Positions 13,901-27,334 of a DNA stretch of 64,000 bases are shown in pieces. Position 1 is the stretch's first letter; each line of letters begins with the position of its first letter. This stretch comes from Wuchereria bancrofti. Taxonomy: Eukaryota > Nematoda > Chromadorea > Rhabditida > Onchocercidae. The position numbers and the translations under genes were made by a program. The stretch covers positions 2,464,399 to 2,528,398 of the forward strand of contig SSBO01000001.1 of NCBI GenBank assembly GCA_005281725.1, read 5' to 3'. Under the pieces are notes generated by a model. The model was not told where the DNA came from and did no database searches. It saw only the letters and a list, made by a program, of their open reading frames with translations.

Positions 13901-16900
13901 ATTGGTGACAGTCAGTAAGTATTCCCTTTTATTCAATCTTTCACAAATGTTTTCATTCTCATAGAATTTTCTTCTTTTGTTTTTTGAGTGATAATGACGG
14001 TTCATATCGAAACTAAGACACGTTATGATGAATTAATTTCCAGGACATTTTTCATCAGAATCTTAAAATTTTGTAACAAAAAATTCTGTCCAACATGTTT
14101 TAGGATACGAATACGTGAAATGAGTCAACTTGATGAAATTGTTGAAATTGTCGAAGTTGACATTAAGAACAATGGTTTGTTAATCATTGTAAATTCATCT
14201 GCTGTCAATTTCTCTGATCTTTTCAGTAATAGTTATTAACATTCTCGACAGATCTAAGTATCAAATTAAATAGAGGAATTAGGTAGAGAAAGTTTTCTCT
14301 ACAGATTTATGTAGTATTTCAACAAATTACGATGGACGATTGGTTGCTGTTAGTACTCGGTCTGGCACATTACATTTATTTCTAACAAAAATGCCCATTC
14401 TTGGAGCTGCTTACCGGAATACTATTGCTATTTTATCGTCATTGAGTGAGATAACCCTGTTCAGAGAAGGAGAAAAGGTAGGCAAACTTCTTTAACAATT
14501 CATTGATAACATCTTATTTAAATTCAAATATTAAATATTCGGAAGGAATCTCAAAAGTATCTTTTCTTTAGAGTCCATTAGCAGTAGTGAAAATTGAACT
14601 AGAACCAACAGGAATTGCATTGGGTCCAAAACATATTGCAATTACAATGAATAATCGTGCATGGCTTTATGAAATTGTTGAAACGGAAGGTAAGTAATGG
14701 AAAGATCTTACCTTACATACTCCAGTTTTTGCTGACTTATATTACTCACATTTTATAGGTAAAATTTTATATTATTGAATTAGTATCATTTTCTTAATGT
14801 AACATTTTAATCCACTTTTAATTCCGATATTTATAATTTTTCTGATGAATCGATCTCAATATGAAGGGTTAATTTCGTTCATTAGCTACAAAAAATGTCA
14901 TTAAAAAATATGTATACTGTTTGAATCTAATTTTTACAGTTCAATTTAAAATAACATGAATTGAAGCACATTCATTCGTCATTATATAAATTTTCCCATA
15001 ATTTGTTATAATAATAAAGGAGTTCGGCACGTCTGTGAAATTGAATATTTGTCAACTGTTAATGCCATGCATTTGAATGAAAAATATGCCGTTGCTAAAC
15101 TTGATAATCGAGCACAGTTACAGAAGGTATGATTAACAAAATATCTATTTAATCGTAATTTTTATTTATTTTTCCACTTATTTTCAAGAATCCAATATAT
15201 TGAAGAAGGAAATAATCCACCATTAATCTGTTAAATATATTAAACATTTTACAGCTGCATGATGGAGGAAATGGATTCGTTATTCCGGATTCGGAACATG
15301 CTAGTTATGGGCTTCAGGATGTTGCACTAACCGATAATTTCCTCATCTATTGTACAAATGTATGAATTCTAATTTGCTTTACATATGTTAATATGATGTT
15401 ATGAGACATCTTTTTTGTTTGAAAAACATTTCATTTAAAAATTCTACCTTACTAGAAATTGATTCACTAGATTTTTGACGTTTTTTAAATTTTCAATTGA
15501 TTTTGAAATCTTATCGTCAAGATTTTGAATTCTTTTAATGCTTATTTCCAGGATGGGCATCTTTATTACTATTCATTGGCAAATGAAAGATATGTGAACG
15601 AATACAGACATGTGGCAGGAATCACATCGTTATATCCGGAACCGGAAGGAATTACGCTTTGTTTTTTCGATGCACTTTTAAATGCATACATTTATAGTCC
15701 TGTTGATGATGAGCCTGTCAAAATTCCCTCAATTAATTCCACTGCTCATGTAACTTTTGACAGTTTAATACAATCCTCAAATATCTAACATACATGCAAT
15801 CGTGAATTCTTTCATTAAATTAAGTTATACAATGTGCAGAGGAATTGCTAAAACACACCACAGGGAACCACAGGTAACATTAAGATGGATTTGACAGGAC
15901 GAAAGAAGATGTCTAAAGTAGGGAGAATATAAATTTATTATTATTAATTATTAGTTATTATTAATTATTATCAACTATTAGTTATTAATGATATATTATA
16001 GCTAAAGAATTGTTTATGGGAGAATTTCTCCGTGGATCGCGACACATTTGTTGTATGTAACTCAGATACTATTCATGTTTATCTTGTGTCCAAGAATCAA
16101 ATAGAAAGTAAGCTTATTTAATTGATATTTAGTGTTAATTAACAATAATTGCCGAATACTGATGACAGTATGTTTGTGCATTCATTAGGCTTTTTCATAA
16201 TGTCTTGCAAGGGAAGAAATAATATACAAAGAGAACATTTTGGTGATAAAATTTCGGAATCACTTATAACTTTCAATTCTAACATTATGCCTATTCAGTA
16301 AATAGAGATAAGTATTTATTCGTTTACTCTTTTTATATTATGAGGCGCTTTACAAAGTTGAGTGCTTATCCGTTTTCTATATCTCTACCCACTTTCGGCA
16401 AAGAATTTCACTACAATTATTTCAAGAATTAAATGTTAGAAGTAATTTATAATTCAGATTCCATCTTTTTCATGTAAGAACAAAATATTTAAAAACAAAA
16501 TAATTAGTAGATTCTTAGTGGTTAACTTTTGTGTTACATGTGAGAACAGTCAATTTTGGTTGATTTAATGATCTTTTAGATGTTTCATTGGCAAAAATTG
16601 GGATCACAAATATACCATATGGACATATCCCATTGATGCTTTGTAAGGGAATTGTTCACTGTCAAACACAAAATGGACGTATTGGTAGTATACTATTGGA
16701 GAGTCATCGAACTGATATGGTATTTGAAGGGAAATCACCAAATACTGTTAGTATTGATAAACTGTATTTTGTATTTCATTGATGAAATAATCAGAAGAAA
16801 TTTCATATATGACATTTGAGAGAACTGTGTTAAATTTTAGCTGGAAAAGTTATTGGATCAAGCGCTTAATCTGAAAAGGTTCGTGCATTTCTTAATTTTT

Positions 16901-19900
16901 CACACATCGATATTTATAAAATGGAAAGCATTTTATTCACTAATATCACCTGCTAATTAAAAAATTGCAAAAAAAAAGTCAAAAATTAATTTTGCTTCGT
17001 TCAATTTTAGATGGATGTATGCATGGCGTATATGCGATTATACAAAAATTCATGAACATTGGAATAAATTCGCAATTGCAGCCACAAAAAATGGTGAAGT
17101 GGATTTAGGTAATGTTAGTATTGAAAATTTCTTTCTTTTAGACTAATGATATGCACCTTCGCATAATTTTTGTGTAAAATTAATTTCGGTAAAAGTAAAA
17201 GCAAAAATTTTTTTAGCAATTAGGATTTTCAAGCAGATCAATGCAGTGGGTATTGTTTGGAGTTTGGAAGAAATACAATACATTGAGGAAAAAAATTTGC
17301 TAAATGGATATTTGGCCCTATTATTAGGGAATTTTGATGTAGCAGAAAAACTTTTTTTGCAGTCGACTAAGCCAAGAGAAGCTTTGGATGTAAGATACAG
17401 TTTCTTGCGCATTTTCTTATTCCATGTTATTTGATTTTAAAAAGTGCATTTGAGTTGCAAACTTGTGGATCGAATTTTTATGGAATTCAAAATGAACCAA
17501 CGCATTTAGATGAGAATATTTTACTTTTCGCTGTTGAAGTTATACAAGGACACTTACATTTTATTTGTTGTGTATTTCATCCTTCTAGATGCGTCGGGAT
17601 CTATTACACTGGGATAAAGCGCTGAATTTGGCAAAACGTTTGGCTGAAGAAGAAGTGCCAATGATTTCAAAGGAATATGCACAACAATTAGAATTTATGT
17701 AACTTTTGTACCCTTTAAACATCTGATTATCATCTGTACAGCATTTGAGTGTAACAACAGTGGAATTACATGGGTTAAAAGATCGAATTTCAAATCGCAA
17801 TGTTTTTTAACACTATGACTTTTTCTTAATTTCCAGGGGAAATTATAGCCAAGCACTGATGCAATACGAAAATGGCTTGATTAAAAATCCAGACGAAAGC
17901 AATGAACAGGTTTCTTTTACATATGTTAAGTTTCCTGCTACTTGACTAGTCTGTGCTGGGTAGTTTTTCCTTAAAAAATGGCTTGATTTTTACTTGTATT
18001 CCATTTCGATGCATATTGAAGTTTTGTTCTTAAATATAAATTGAAGATTTTGGAACATAACAATATGTGTAACTCTGGCATTGCTCGGATGTGTATTCGC
18101 ACAGGAGATATTCGGAAGTAAGTACTGATTAAAGCGATTTTTTTGCTTTTCTAGTTATTCCTGTGTCTTATATTTTCCATATATGCATATACTAGTTCAC
18201 TCATTTAAAGAATCAAATTTATTTTTGTAGAGGAATTGAAATTGCTGCAAGTACCGAAGGACGAGTCGTTAAGCGCGATTGTGCGACAATTCTAGAACAG
18301 CTAAAGGTTTAATTACAGCGGTTAGGAAAGAAGAAAGGAATTTGATTTCTGTATATTTCTAGAAAAATAATTTGAATGATTTTATAGCAGTATAGTGATG
18401 CAGCATATCTATATGAACTTGGGCATTTTTATGATCGAGCTGCTGCGGTTTCACTGAAAGCAAAGAATTGGTAAATTCTGTTAAGATTTAGTTTCAAGCT
18501 CTTTCCTGTCTGTTTTGTGTTTAAATGTTATTATTAAATTTCTTGTCACTTTGAGTGTTTTTGAATTAAAACTAAAGAATTCTGTAAAATTTTATTACCT
18601 TCATGGTTTATTACAGGACTAAGGTGAGCAGTCTTTTACCTAAAGTTCATTCACCAAAAATCCATACAGCATATGGCAAAGTGATGGAAGGAGAGAAAAA
18701 ATTCAAACAAGCTGCGATAGTAAAGTTTTAGCATTTTCATTTGTTAGAAATATTTTTTTTTTTTGGATTCATTCTAATTATGACAAAATCTTTATAAAAA
18801 TTATTTTTAATCGTATCGATGTTTGATGTTATGAAAGTTAAATTAAATTTCAGGCTTATAGAAATGCTCGAGATTACGACAACTTAGTAAGACTTCTGTT
18901 AGAGCATTTAAATAAGCCTGAAGAAGCAGTATGTATTGTACGAGAAAGTAGAAGCGTTGAAGGAGCAAGACTTGTTGCAAAGTAGATTCTGTGTTCTTCC
19001 TTTGTAATTTTCCCTTTTTGTTCAGAAGTTTATTTGAAACAAATATGAATATTATGCTAATTCTAACATTTTTAATAAATATTCCTGCCAGTACATTATG
19101 ATCCTATATTTTTCTGCTAGTTTCCGATTTATTCTCTTTTTTAGATTTTTCACCAAACTTGGAGATCAAGATTCAGCTATCCAATTTTTGGTACTTTCTC
19201 AATGCCAACAGGTGAATTCTTAAGATGTCCTAACGTTGAAAATGTAAAATCTTGGAATTGTCTAATAAAATTAATCCCAAGAATTTGACTTACTACAAAA
19301 ACTACTACTTTAAGTAACACATTAGTAGTGAAATTTTATCCAGCGTTGATCTTTTCTTTCTTTGGAAATAGTTTTCATTTAAAAAAAAAAAAAAGAATAG
19401 CGTTACCACTCGAAAAAACTGTATTCACAAGTTTCCACCATTTGGTGAATACTACTACATCCAAGTAAAGTTTACCATTGAGATCTTCAAGAGCGAGATT
19501 TCACAGTTCGACTGTTTCAGTTTATCCTCTGGTCATTTCCGTTTCAGGAAGCATTTCATCTGGCAGAAACAGAACAAAAGATGGATATTTTTGCTGATGC
19601 TGTTGAAGATGATGGAACGGTGGATGTGTTTTTGCAGTTGGCTGATTATTATGCAAAGAATATGAATTCACAGAAAGCTGGATTTTTTTACTACAAAGCT
19701 GGGCAGTATTCGAAGGTTTTTGATATATTTTTCCTTCATAATAATTAGAAGAAAGAAAAAAGAATTGCAATATCTCTTTTTTCATACTATTAGTTGATAA
19801 AAATCGAGAATTTATTTTTTCGATTCGAAAATTTGTAGATATGCTAATGTTCATCTTTCTCATCTTTTCATCATATTCTCCATATTAGTGCTTGGATTAC

Positions 19901-22900
19901 TTAACTAGTTGGGGAACACTCGCCAAGAAATAGTTCACAACAAAACGACGAAATAATTTTCACAATTTTAGCAAGAAAGATAAATATATCAAAAGTCTAT
20001 TGCATTAATATTATAATTGTGAAACATTTCGTTTGTATATGAAAAAGACGCAGTTTAAATTATCTGAAATTATTTTAATATCTAACTTTCAAAATAATTA
20101 TAATCAAATTTCGTTTCTATTAAGTTAGCGATAAGTGGTGATTTATAGCAATTAATTAAACATATTTAAATTTGCATAAATATGATTTTAGGCATTGGAT
20201 TATTTACTTACAAACGGTGACGATACAAAGGCAATCAGTACGGCAATAGCATGTGTAGTAGAAGCACGAAACCCTGACCTAAATTCTCATATGATTGATT
20301 ATTTGCTTGGTGAAATTGACGGTATTCCTAAGGTATGTCTTAAATTTCCGTCTCTTACTTTTCGTTTTTCCTATTGTATCACTTCTTTTTTTTTTTGCTT
20401 TCACTGATGATATAGAAAGTTATATCTTACTATTAGGCATTTTCAGAGTATCTTATACTGGTCCTGATGTTCCAATTATGGTTCTTATAAATTTAAGACT
20501 TATCGAGCTATGAAAAATCATATGAAAGTTTTATCAAATCCATGTAATAATTTATGGAAAAAATTAAACATCCGATGTCGATTATCAGTATTTCGAAATC
20601 TCTAAAGCATTCCTTGAAAATTTAAAAAAAAGAGTTGCATACTATGTTTTCAATTTTTAGAATCCAAAATTTCTCTTTAAATACTATATTTCAATGAAAA
20701 TGTATCGTGAAGCAGCGAAAACAGCGGTTGTGATAGCCACCGAAGAGCAAGCAAATGGTTCATATCGTATTGCACATAAGTTATTGTTTGGCATGTATCA
20801 AGAACTACAAAATGAAGGAATCAAAGTGCCATTTGAGGTGCAAAATAACCTTATGTTACTACACAGTTACCTCATAATAAAGGTAAACTTTGGATAGTAA
20901 TTTTTTTCTTCTTTATTTTAAACTACATTATTTTATTTTGCAATATCGGCTACAGCATCATTTAAAAAAATACTTTAGTTTTAGATGCTTATTTTATAAC
21001 TTATTCAATAAGTTATGATACTTATTTCGGGAAAATGAAGAATTATCAAAAAAAGTCATTTAAAAAGAAAAAGTTGCAGAAAAAAAGAGATGGAGTTTTG
21101 ATCTCTTTTTCTTTCTTTTTCGACATCTCAGTTCTTCCAAGCAAAAAATTACAATTTTTTTTTTTTGTTAGTGTTAAAAATTATCCTAATATGACTTTTG
21201 TTTTTAAACAGAGTTTGGTGAAACGTGGTGAACATATGAAAGCTTCACGTATGTTAATAAGAGTGGCCGGTAGTATCAGCCATTTTCCAGCACGTTAGAA
21301 ATTTAATATTATTTTTCAATTCAAAGGAAAAAAACAAGGGAACTAATGTTGATATATTATAAGAAAATTCGATATGCGACTTATTCGGATTAATTTTTTT
21401 CTGGGAATCAAATAGCGGCATAATTGAGTTCATAATAAGCTATCCAAACATAAAAATTCATAATAAATTATTTTCTCTGTTAATTTAATATAAAATTTTA
21501 ATGTGAAAAAAAAAACTATCTTATTTTTTAATATGAAAAAACTTAATGTAAAGTAAGTCAAAATAAGAATAATAAGTCATTAATAACAAGTTATTCTAAC
21601 AAATTAAAAATACCCTTTCATCTTTTCGACTGCCTCTTTATTTTGACATTATCGATATCTTCTATGTTAAATGTTATCAAATTTTCCAAAATATGAAAGG
21701 GGAAAGAAGGAATTAGCATAGAGATAACAAATAAAAAAATGCTTGTAAAGTATTACACTTACAGATGTTGTACCTATTCTTACAACTAGTGTTATTGAAT
21801 GTACCAAAGCAGGCCTTAAACAATCAGCATTTAAGTTTGCTGTTGAGCTCCTAAAAGATTGCAATCGAAAGAATATTGACGAGAAATACCGCAAGAAAAT
21901 TGAAGCTGTTGTAAGGTAATCTTGCTCAATTTGAAAATAAAAAAAAATGAAGTTGAGAATTAGAAGAAAAAAATAAGTAAACTATAAAATGGAATGGATT
22001 GATAATTCTGATAGTTAAATGATCAATTGATAAACAAGTTATGGGTTATAAGCAAACTGAATGTTTTAGATTATATGAAAGTACTTTTACCGTACATGTA
22101 TTTAACACAGTAACTCTTCATTCTCAAAATGTAATGTTTTTGTGTTTATTCATAGGTATTCCGATATTTCGTAGAAATATCATAGTAGTCCAGACGTGAA
22201 TTGCTTGTAATTTATTTCAATCAAAATCAGTTTTTCAATTTCAGGAAATCAGATAAATTACCAGATCCAGAAGAACTAAAGACATGTTGTCCGTACTGTG
22301 ATAATCCAACAGAAGAATCGATACTTGTTTGCGCTTCATGCAAAAATTTGATTCCTTACTGCATTGTTACGGTAAGAACCCTACTTCATTTATCCTCAAA
22401 AATTATAAACTTTGTTTGAAATCTTCATTTTGTGTAAAAAACCGCACATTATGCTTTGCAGGGCTTACACTTGGTCACGAATGATTTTACAACATGCCCA
22501 TCATGTGGCTTCCCTGGTTTTTATTCTGAATTAAAAAGGTTATCTTAGAATTTTATTCACCGAGTGATTTCTCTCATTTCATAACAAAATAAAAAAGAAG
22601 TGATGACAAATTTTGCATTTCGATTTTGAAACTTCAAGTAGAAATTTTCATCTAAATTTTTCCGTTTAATTTGCCTTTTATTATTGCTACACATGCATTT
22701 ACGTTTGTGATTAAATTGAATCGATTATAAAGAAAAAAGCCCACAAGAAATTGCCCATTTATTTTTTAATGATAATGGAATCATATATATTTGGTTAATT
22801 TCAGACTCAAGGATGAGCAAGAAGGTTGCCCAATGTGTGGTGAGAAACTACGCGATTTGAAACTAGTGGATGATGTAAAGCAATTTTTAATGAATGACCA

Positions 22901-22910
22901 AAAAAACTAA
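11000..22910 (+). CDS. dyf-2: Intraflagellar transport protein WDR19/IFT144 (DYF-2)
   Basis: Thirty-six exons join in frame to give 1353 aa (human WDR19 is 1342). IFT144 is an IFT-A subunit needed for retrograde transport in cilia; in worms it acts in sensory neurons. Exon 1 codes only Met-Lys (11000-11005). Others: 11186-11274, 11582-11647, 11764-11895, 12043-12168, 12589-12805, 13151-13263, 13539-13620, 13823-13914, 14104-14174, 14305-14477, 14572-14689, 15020-15126, 15255-15359, 15552-15749, 16002-16107, 16580-16746, 16841-16878, 17011-17108, 17217-17389, 17589-17698, 17837-17909, 18047-18117, 18231-18306, 18388-18470, 18617-18719, 18854-18981, 19145-19211, 19548-19715, 20192-20332, 20661-20882, 21212-21293, 21765-21915, 22245-22371, 22462-22538, 22805-22910. 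N-terminal WD40 propellers (about 1-620), TPR-like solenoid (about 640-1250), C-terminal zinc ribbons with CxxC pairs near 1266/1269, 1280/1283, 1305/1308 and 1327/1330. AATAAA follows at 22915. Confidence 0.97.
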
Positions 22911-23109
22911 CAATAATAAAAATTAGGGAAGCGAAGTTTGCAAGTGATCTCGTTTATAAAAATTCAATTTTCAATGATGAAATGAACTATAAAAGTATGG
23001 TTACAAATTATCACAATGCCATAAAATTTGAAACTCATATGCACATTTGAAATTCATATTGTTTCATCATTTGGAGTGTCAAAAATTCATAACAGCATTA
23101 TCAATTTAA

Positions 23110-23980
23110 TTAATCTTCAAGGAATAATTCCTTCACCAACAGCTCATTAGCACACTGTCCACCGGATAGCCTCTTCGCCTAAATAGAGAAAACTAAAAAC
23201 GTATATAATAAATAAGTAGTATATGCAACATATATGTATATATATATACAGTAGATATGTTTAAATGTTTGAAAGTTAGCAAAGATAACTGTTCCACTAA
23301 TTTTTTTAAGATTTGAGAATCTATCTCATCTGCATAATAATTATTTATTCAAATTTGTGATAGATATTTCTTAAAAAAGAAGTTAAACCTTATTGCTATA
23401 ATCCAGTAGTGTGGGAATTTCTTTTAATTTAAATCTCTGATCAGTTCGAAATACATTTGTTTGATCTTTCCAGCTAAAATTGCCATAACTACATTAACAA
23501 TAAATTGCAAATATTTTACTCGTGCAAACGTATATTTGTAAAACAAATCTGAAAGTTTTGTGAATTCTTTTAAAAAAAATGTTTTGGGAAAGAATGTAGA
23601 AACTGTTATTAATGGAGTAAGAAGTGGAGGATAAACTTGCCACGTCCGTGGTCCAACAGCACATTCGATAAATGTCAAATCCATCTCCGTATCATCAGAA
23701 GATACAATTTGTTCAATGACTTTCTCAATTATAAGTTCTGCTAAAATAAGGAACAAATTTGAAACTTCGAGTTTTTAAAAAGAAAAGATCTGGAGAAGGC
23801 TTTTAATCCAGTACAAACGCTTTGAGAAATGAAAAAAAAAAAACCTTGAACACAATCGGGACACCAACTTTTGCCATCGTCTTTTGAGCCGCTGAACAAA
23901 ATAACGGCGCGACATTTGAGATCCTTCAATAATGTATTCAATTCATTCAATCCTTCAACTCTCTTTCGATTAAATGTCAT
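23110..23980 (-). CDS. Thioredoxin domain-containing protein 17 (TRP14)
   Basis: Four minus-strand exons, 23980-23845, 23740-23644, 23473-23389 and 23178-23110, encode about 128 aa. TXNDC17/TRP14 is a cytosolic thioredoxin-like oxidoreductase reduced by thioredoxin reductase. The hallmark WCPDC active site is present (Cys40 and Cys43), preceded by FSGSKDDGKS, close to the vertebrate FTGSKDAGGKS. A later WKD block and a cis-proline region IPTLL also match, and the acidic C-terminus LFLED resembles the human end. The start is the ATG at 23980 and not the upstream in-frame GTG, because TTGCAG directly precedes the ATG and looks like a splice acceptor. The exon 2 donor that keeps frame is GTGGCA, which is weak. 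The gene is convergent with dyf-2, with 199 bp between the stop codons. Confidence 0.93.
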
Positions 23981-23986
23981 CTGCAA
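23981..23986 (-). promoter_or_regulatory. Splice acceptor abutting the TXNDC17 start codon
   Basis: On the minus strand TTGCAG sits immediately before the ATG. It is either a spliced-leader acceptor or the 3' end of a 5'-UTR intron. It settles the choice of the ATG start over the in-frame GTG 12 bases upstream. Confidence 0.5.
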
Positions 23987-23989
23987 TGG

Positions 23990-25640
23990 CACTGAGATAA
24001 GTTGTTGTTGTTCATCTTAGCAAAGCAAGAAATATCAATTGTAGTTACACCTAGGAAATACCGAGAATTTCTTTTAAAAATGAAATCCGAACATAAAATA
24101 AACCCTTAGAGTTTCAAAATTTAATTTCAAAAATAGCCAAGAAAATTAAGTATGAAAAAAGGACGAATGTTTAATGAAAAATGTTAGTTTTGAAAAATAA
24201 AATTTGTTTATTTGAAGGACAATTATTCCATAAATTATGAAAAACTTTTAATTTTTAGAAACACAGTAATATTATATTATATTTATCACTAATGTACCTA
24301 CCGCAGTAACAATCGTTCTATCTCATAATTAGGTAACATTAGCAATATTACACTCAGTAGAATATTCTCCAAAAATGATATTTCAATCTTGACCTGTTGA
24401 CCTTCTACCATTTTCTATCAGTCTTTACCAATAATTATGAATTGAATTATTTAATCATGTTTGTTTTCTCATTCGTCTATCTCGGTAACTGAATGACTGA
24501 CAGATAATTAATATCACTACTTAAGTGACACTAATAATTGTAAATTATGTTTTGCTTAAATGGCGGAACACTGACACTGACGTAAGTGAAATCTAGTAAA
24601 TAAAGTACACGGACTGATAAAACGCATTACTTCCATTAAATCTTACTTTGTTTCTAAATAATTTTTTTTTTTTTTAAAAACCAATATTTACACCAAAATA
24701 CTGTATAAGTCTTACTTTGTGCTAAAAAAACTGAATGAATTGAAAAGAACCCCTTTCCTTAGCTAACATGTCAATTTAAACATGTGTTCCCGGGAATTTC
24801 ACTGGAAATGGAACTGAATAAGGTGAGAAATTAGAAATGAAAAACATCACCGGATAAAGAAAAAACAAAGTGAGACTAAGTTAAAAATTCTAGAATTCAT
24901 TAGCTGGACAAAATAATAACCACTTACAGTAGTATCAGGCTAAATGATCTAATTCTTTTATAGATTACTTATCTATGACCTAACTATGTTATAAATTATT
25001 TATCTATCCTGGAGACTACATTTAGACAAATATTAAGCATCGAATATTGTAGCAACAGTTGATGAAATATCAAACATCGTATAGAAGTGCTGGGATGGAT
25101 AAACAATCGGTTTATGATCTATAAGCAAGGACAGGAAATTTTAACATTCGATCAGATTCATCTTTGAAGTTATCACAAATCCGAAATGGTCACAAAGAAT
25201 ATACTAACATTACCAAAAATTCGAAATGAACAAATATAATTGACCTATTATATACCGGAAGAATTTTTCGGAGTTCCAGAGAAGCAAAACGAATGTAGAT
25301 ATTGAATAAAATAGTAATGTTACTTTTCATTATCAAGAAAGCATATTTTATTACTATTGCATGAGGAAGAAAAAAAAACAATTGAATAAAACATCGACAA
25401 AGACATTAACAAACAAACTTTTTAAACGTAATTACAGGAGATGAGAAAAGAGGAAAATAAAAACAAGAAATCAGATAAGCAATTCTTGAATTAAATAGAA
25501 AAAATGAATGAATTTCTTGAATATTTTTCTTCTATTATAAAATCTAAAAACATATTATACAGCATAAATGATGGAAATTCAACTTAACTTATATAGTAAA
25601 ATTTATTAGTTAAATTTGTATTTTGGTCACCATCAAGTGC
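23990..25640. other. Intergenic DNA, nothing recognised
   Basis: AT-rich sequence between the TXNDC17 start and the end of the small membrane protein gene. No open frame here has both a protein-like composition and splice sites. It should contain the TXNDC17 promoter and the 3' end of the upstream minus-strand gene. Confidence 0.55.
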
Positions 25641-25641
25641 A

Positions 25642-26453
25642 TTATAACTGTTCATCCGAATTACGAGGTTGAGGAACACTTAAATTGCTAATTTTAGTCC
25701 CAGTGTTTGGAATTAATTTTAACAAATTTTTCTTTCTCGCATATTCCATTAATGCTTTTTGGGCACTAATACCCAATCCAATTCGATTCGCCGTTCTTGC
25801 CAACCAGTGGGTGCTAAAAGCAAGAATACTTTTTCAAATGTTTTGAAAATAAATCTTCAACTATATTCAGTACGGTTCATTTTCAATTACTCATCACAAG
25901 TTTGAAATTTTTATTTTCTTTCCTGATTTTAAATGTCAAAATTTCCAATAATTATGATAAAGTTCAACTTTGTGAAGGAATTCAAAATAACTGGAACAGA
26001 TAATCTAAAAGCTATCAAATGAAAGATCAAAAATTCATTTGTAATTTTCAAAACCAGAAACTGCCACATAAACCTAATAAAATCAAATTAATAAAAGGCT
26101 AGATAATCGAATTAGGAAATTGATGGAAAGATTAATGGAAAGTGCGAAAACTTTCAGAAACTTTGAATGACCCAAAAACAAAAAAATAATTTTATTATTT
26201 CAACGCGAAAAACATAACATATTCACCTGCTAGTGATAGCTTCTGTAACACTTTTCAACCGACGGACATGAATAATGGTGATAAATGATATTGCTAGTGA
26301 ACAACAACTGATAACAGCTGGAAGGATTAGAAGAACAAGCATCCAAAAATAATAACGGTCAGCTGCTTCTACACATGATCGAACTAAAAATATTATAAAT
26401 GAAACAAGCTTACCAATAATTAGTTTATGTATGTGAAACAAATTTGGAGACAT
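25642..26453 (-). CDS. Small single-pass membrane protein, unknown function
   Basis: Three minus-strand exons, 26453-26414, 26383-26227 and 25813-25642, join in frame to 122 aa. The introns carry GTAAGC...TTTAG and GTGAAT...TTTTAG ends, and the 30-bp gap between exons 1 and 2 would be an unusually short intron. The alternative is that exon 1 is wrong and the true start is elsewhere. Residues about 25-51 form one strong hydrophobic segment (WMLVLLILPAVI..., then more Ile/Ala/Ser), followed by a basic stretch (HVRRLK), so the C-terminal 70 residues are probably cytosolic. The tail is basic, then polar, ending DEQL. I do not recognise the family. It lies 880 bp downstream of the OSGEP gene on the same strand. 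Confidence 0.6.
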
Positions 26454-27334
26454 TATTCGTTCATTTTACAAGAAAACTATAATTCGAAAATAAATATGCA
26501 AAGATGAATGGTAGATCCATAATGACTTTAGGACTACTAATAAAGATAAAAAATACATTCATGAAGTCCGTATAACACACAAATACGACACCATTAAATT
26601 GATTAATAAGATTACTTCGAAATGACCAACACTAACTTTCACGCTACATAATGAAAACAGATTTTTACAGCATCATGAATTTTACTGTTTCCACAGAAAG
26701 TCGTAAATATATTTTGTGAAATTCTATTGTACTTAATAATTTAATAATCCAACTCAGTAGATGAAACTGTATTCAGTAATGATTATTCTTTCACACTAAA
26801 CAGACAGGTAAGGCTTACAATTAAGAAAAGAAGTTACAGAGATATTTGGAATAGAATTATTTGCAGAAAACTGCCCAAAATCAACCATTTAGCAGAACCA
26901 AATAGAGAGTGACACAAGATAAAAAACTTTTTCTAATAAATAATGACAAAAACTGTACGATTGAACTGCATATATATACCAATAATGAAAATTAAATTGC
27001 ATTTTAAAGCCAAATTTGCATTTAATTATAAGAAACAAATAAATCAGTGCAAATAAAGCAGTATTTCCGAGTCGCGTAAACGTGGGAAGAAAAAATGCAT
27101 TTGAGTGCTTGCTTCAAATGTATTCAGAAATAATCAACCAAATTAGGAGAAAGGAGAAAGTCAGATCATTCGATGTAATTTTAGAAGCAAAATTGAATTT
27201 CAACAGACTTAAGGTTCTACTCAGATTGAATTTTAAAGCTTGAAGCATACAGAAAATTAATAAAGTCATAGTACAAGAAAATCCCCTATCAAGAGATTCC
27301 TGAGATGATAACTGATTATCCATCCACAATCCTA
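26454..27334. other. Intergenic DNA between the small membrane protein gene and OSGEP
   Basis: About 880 bp of AT-rich sequence without a convincing exon. A minus-strand frame at 27114-27347 overlaps the OSGEP 3' end out of frame and looks spurious. The region could contain the OSGEP 3' UTR and either a promoter or an intercistronic spacer. Confidence 0.5.

Noticed and set aside
15525..15788. Plus-strand frame extending past the dyf-2 exon at 15749
   Set aside because: The frame runs into intron; a GTAACT donor at 15750 and in-phase continuation at 16002 match WDR19.
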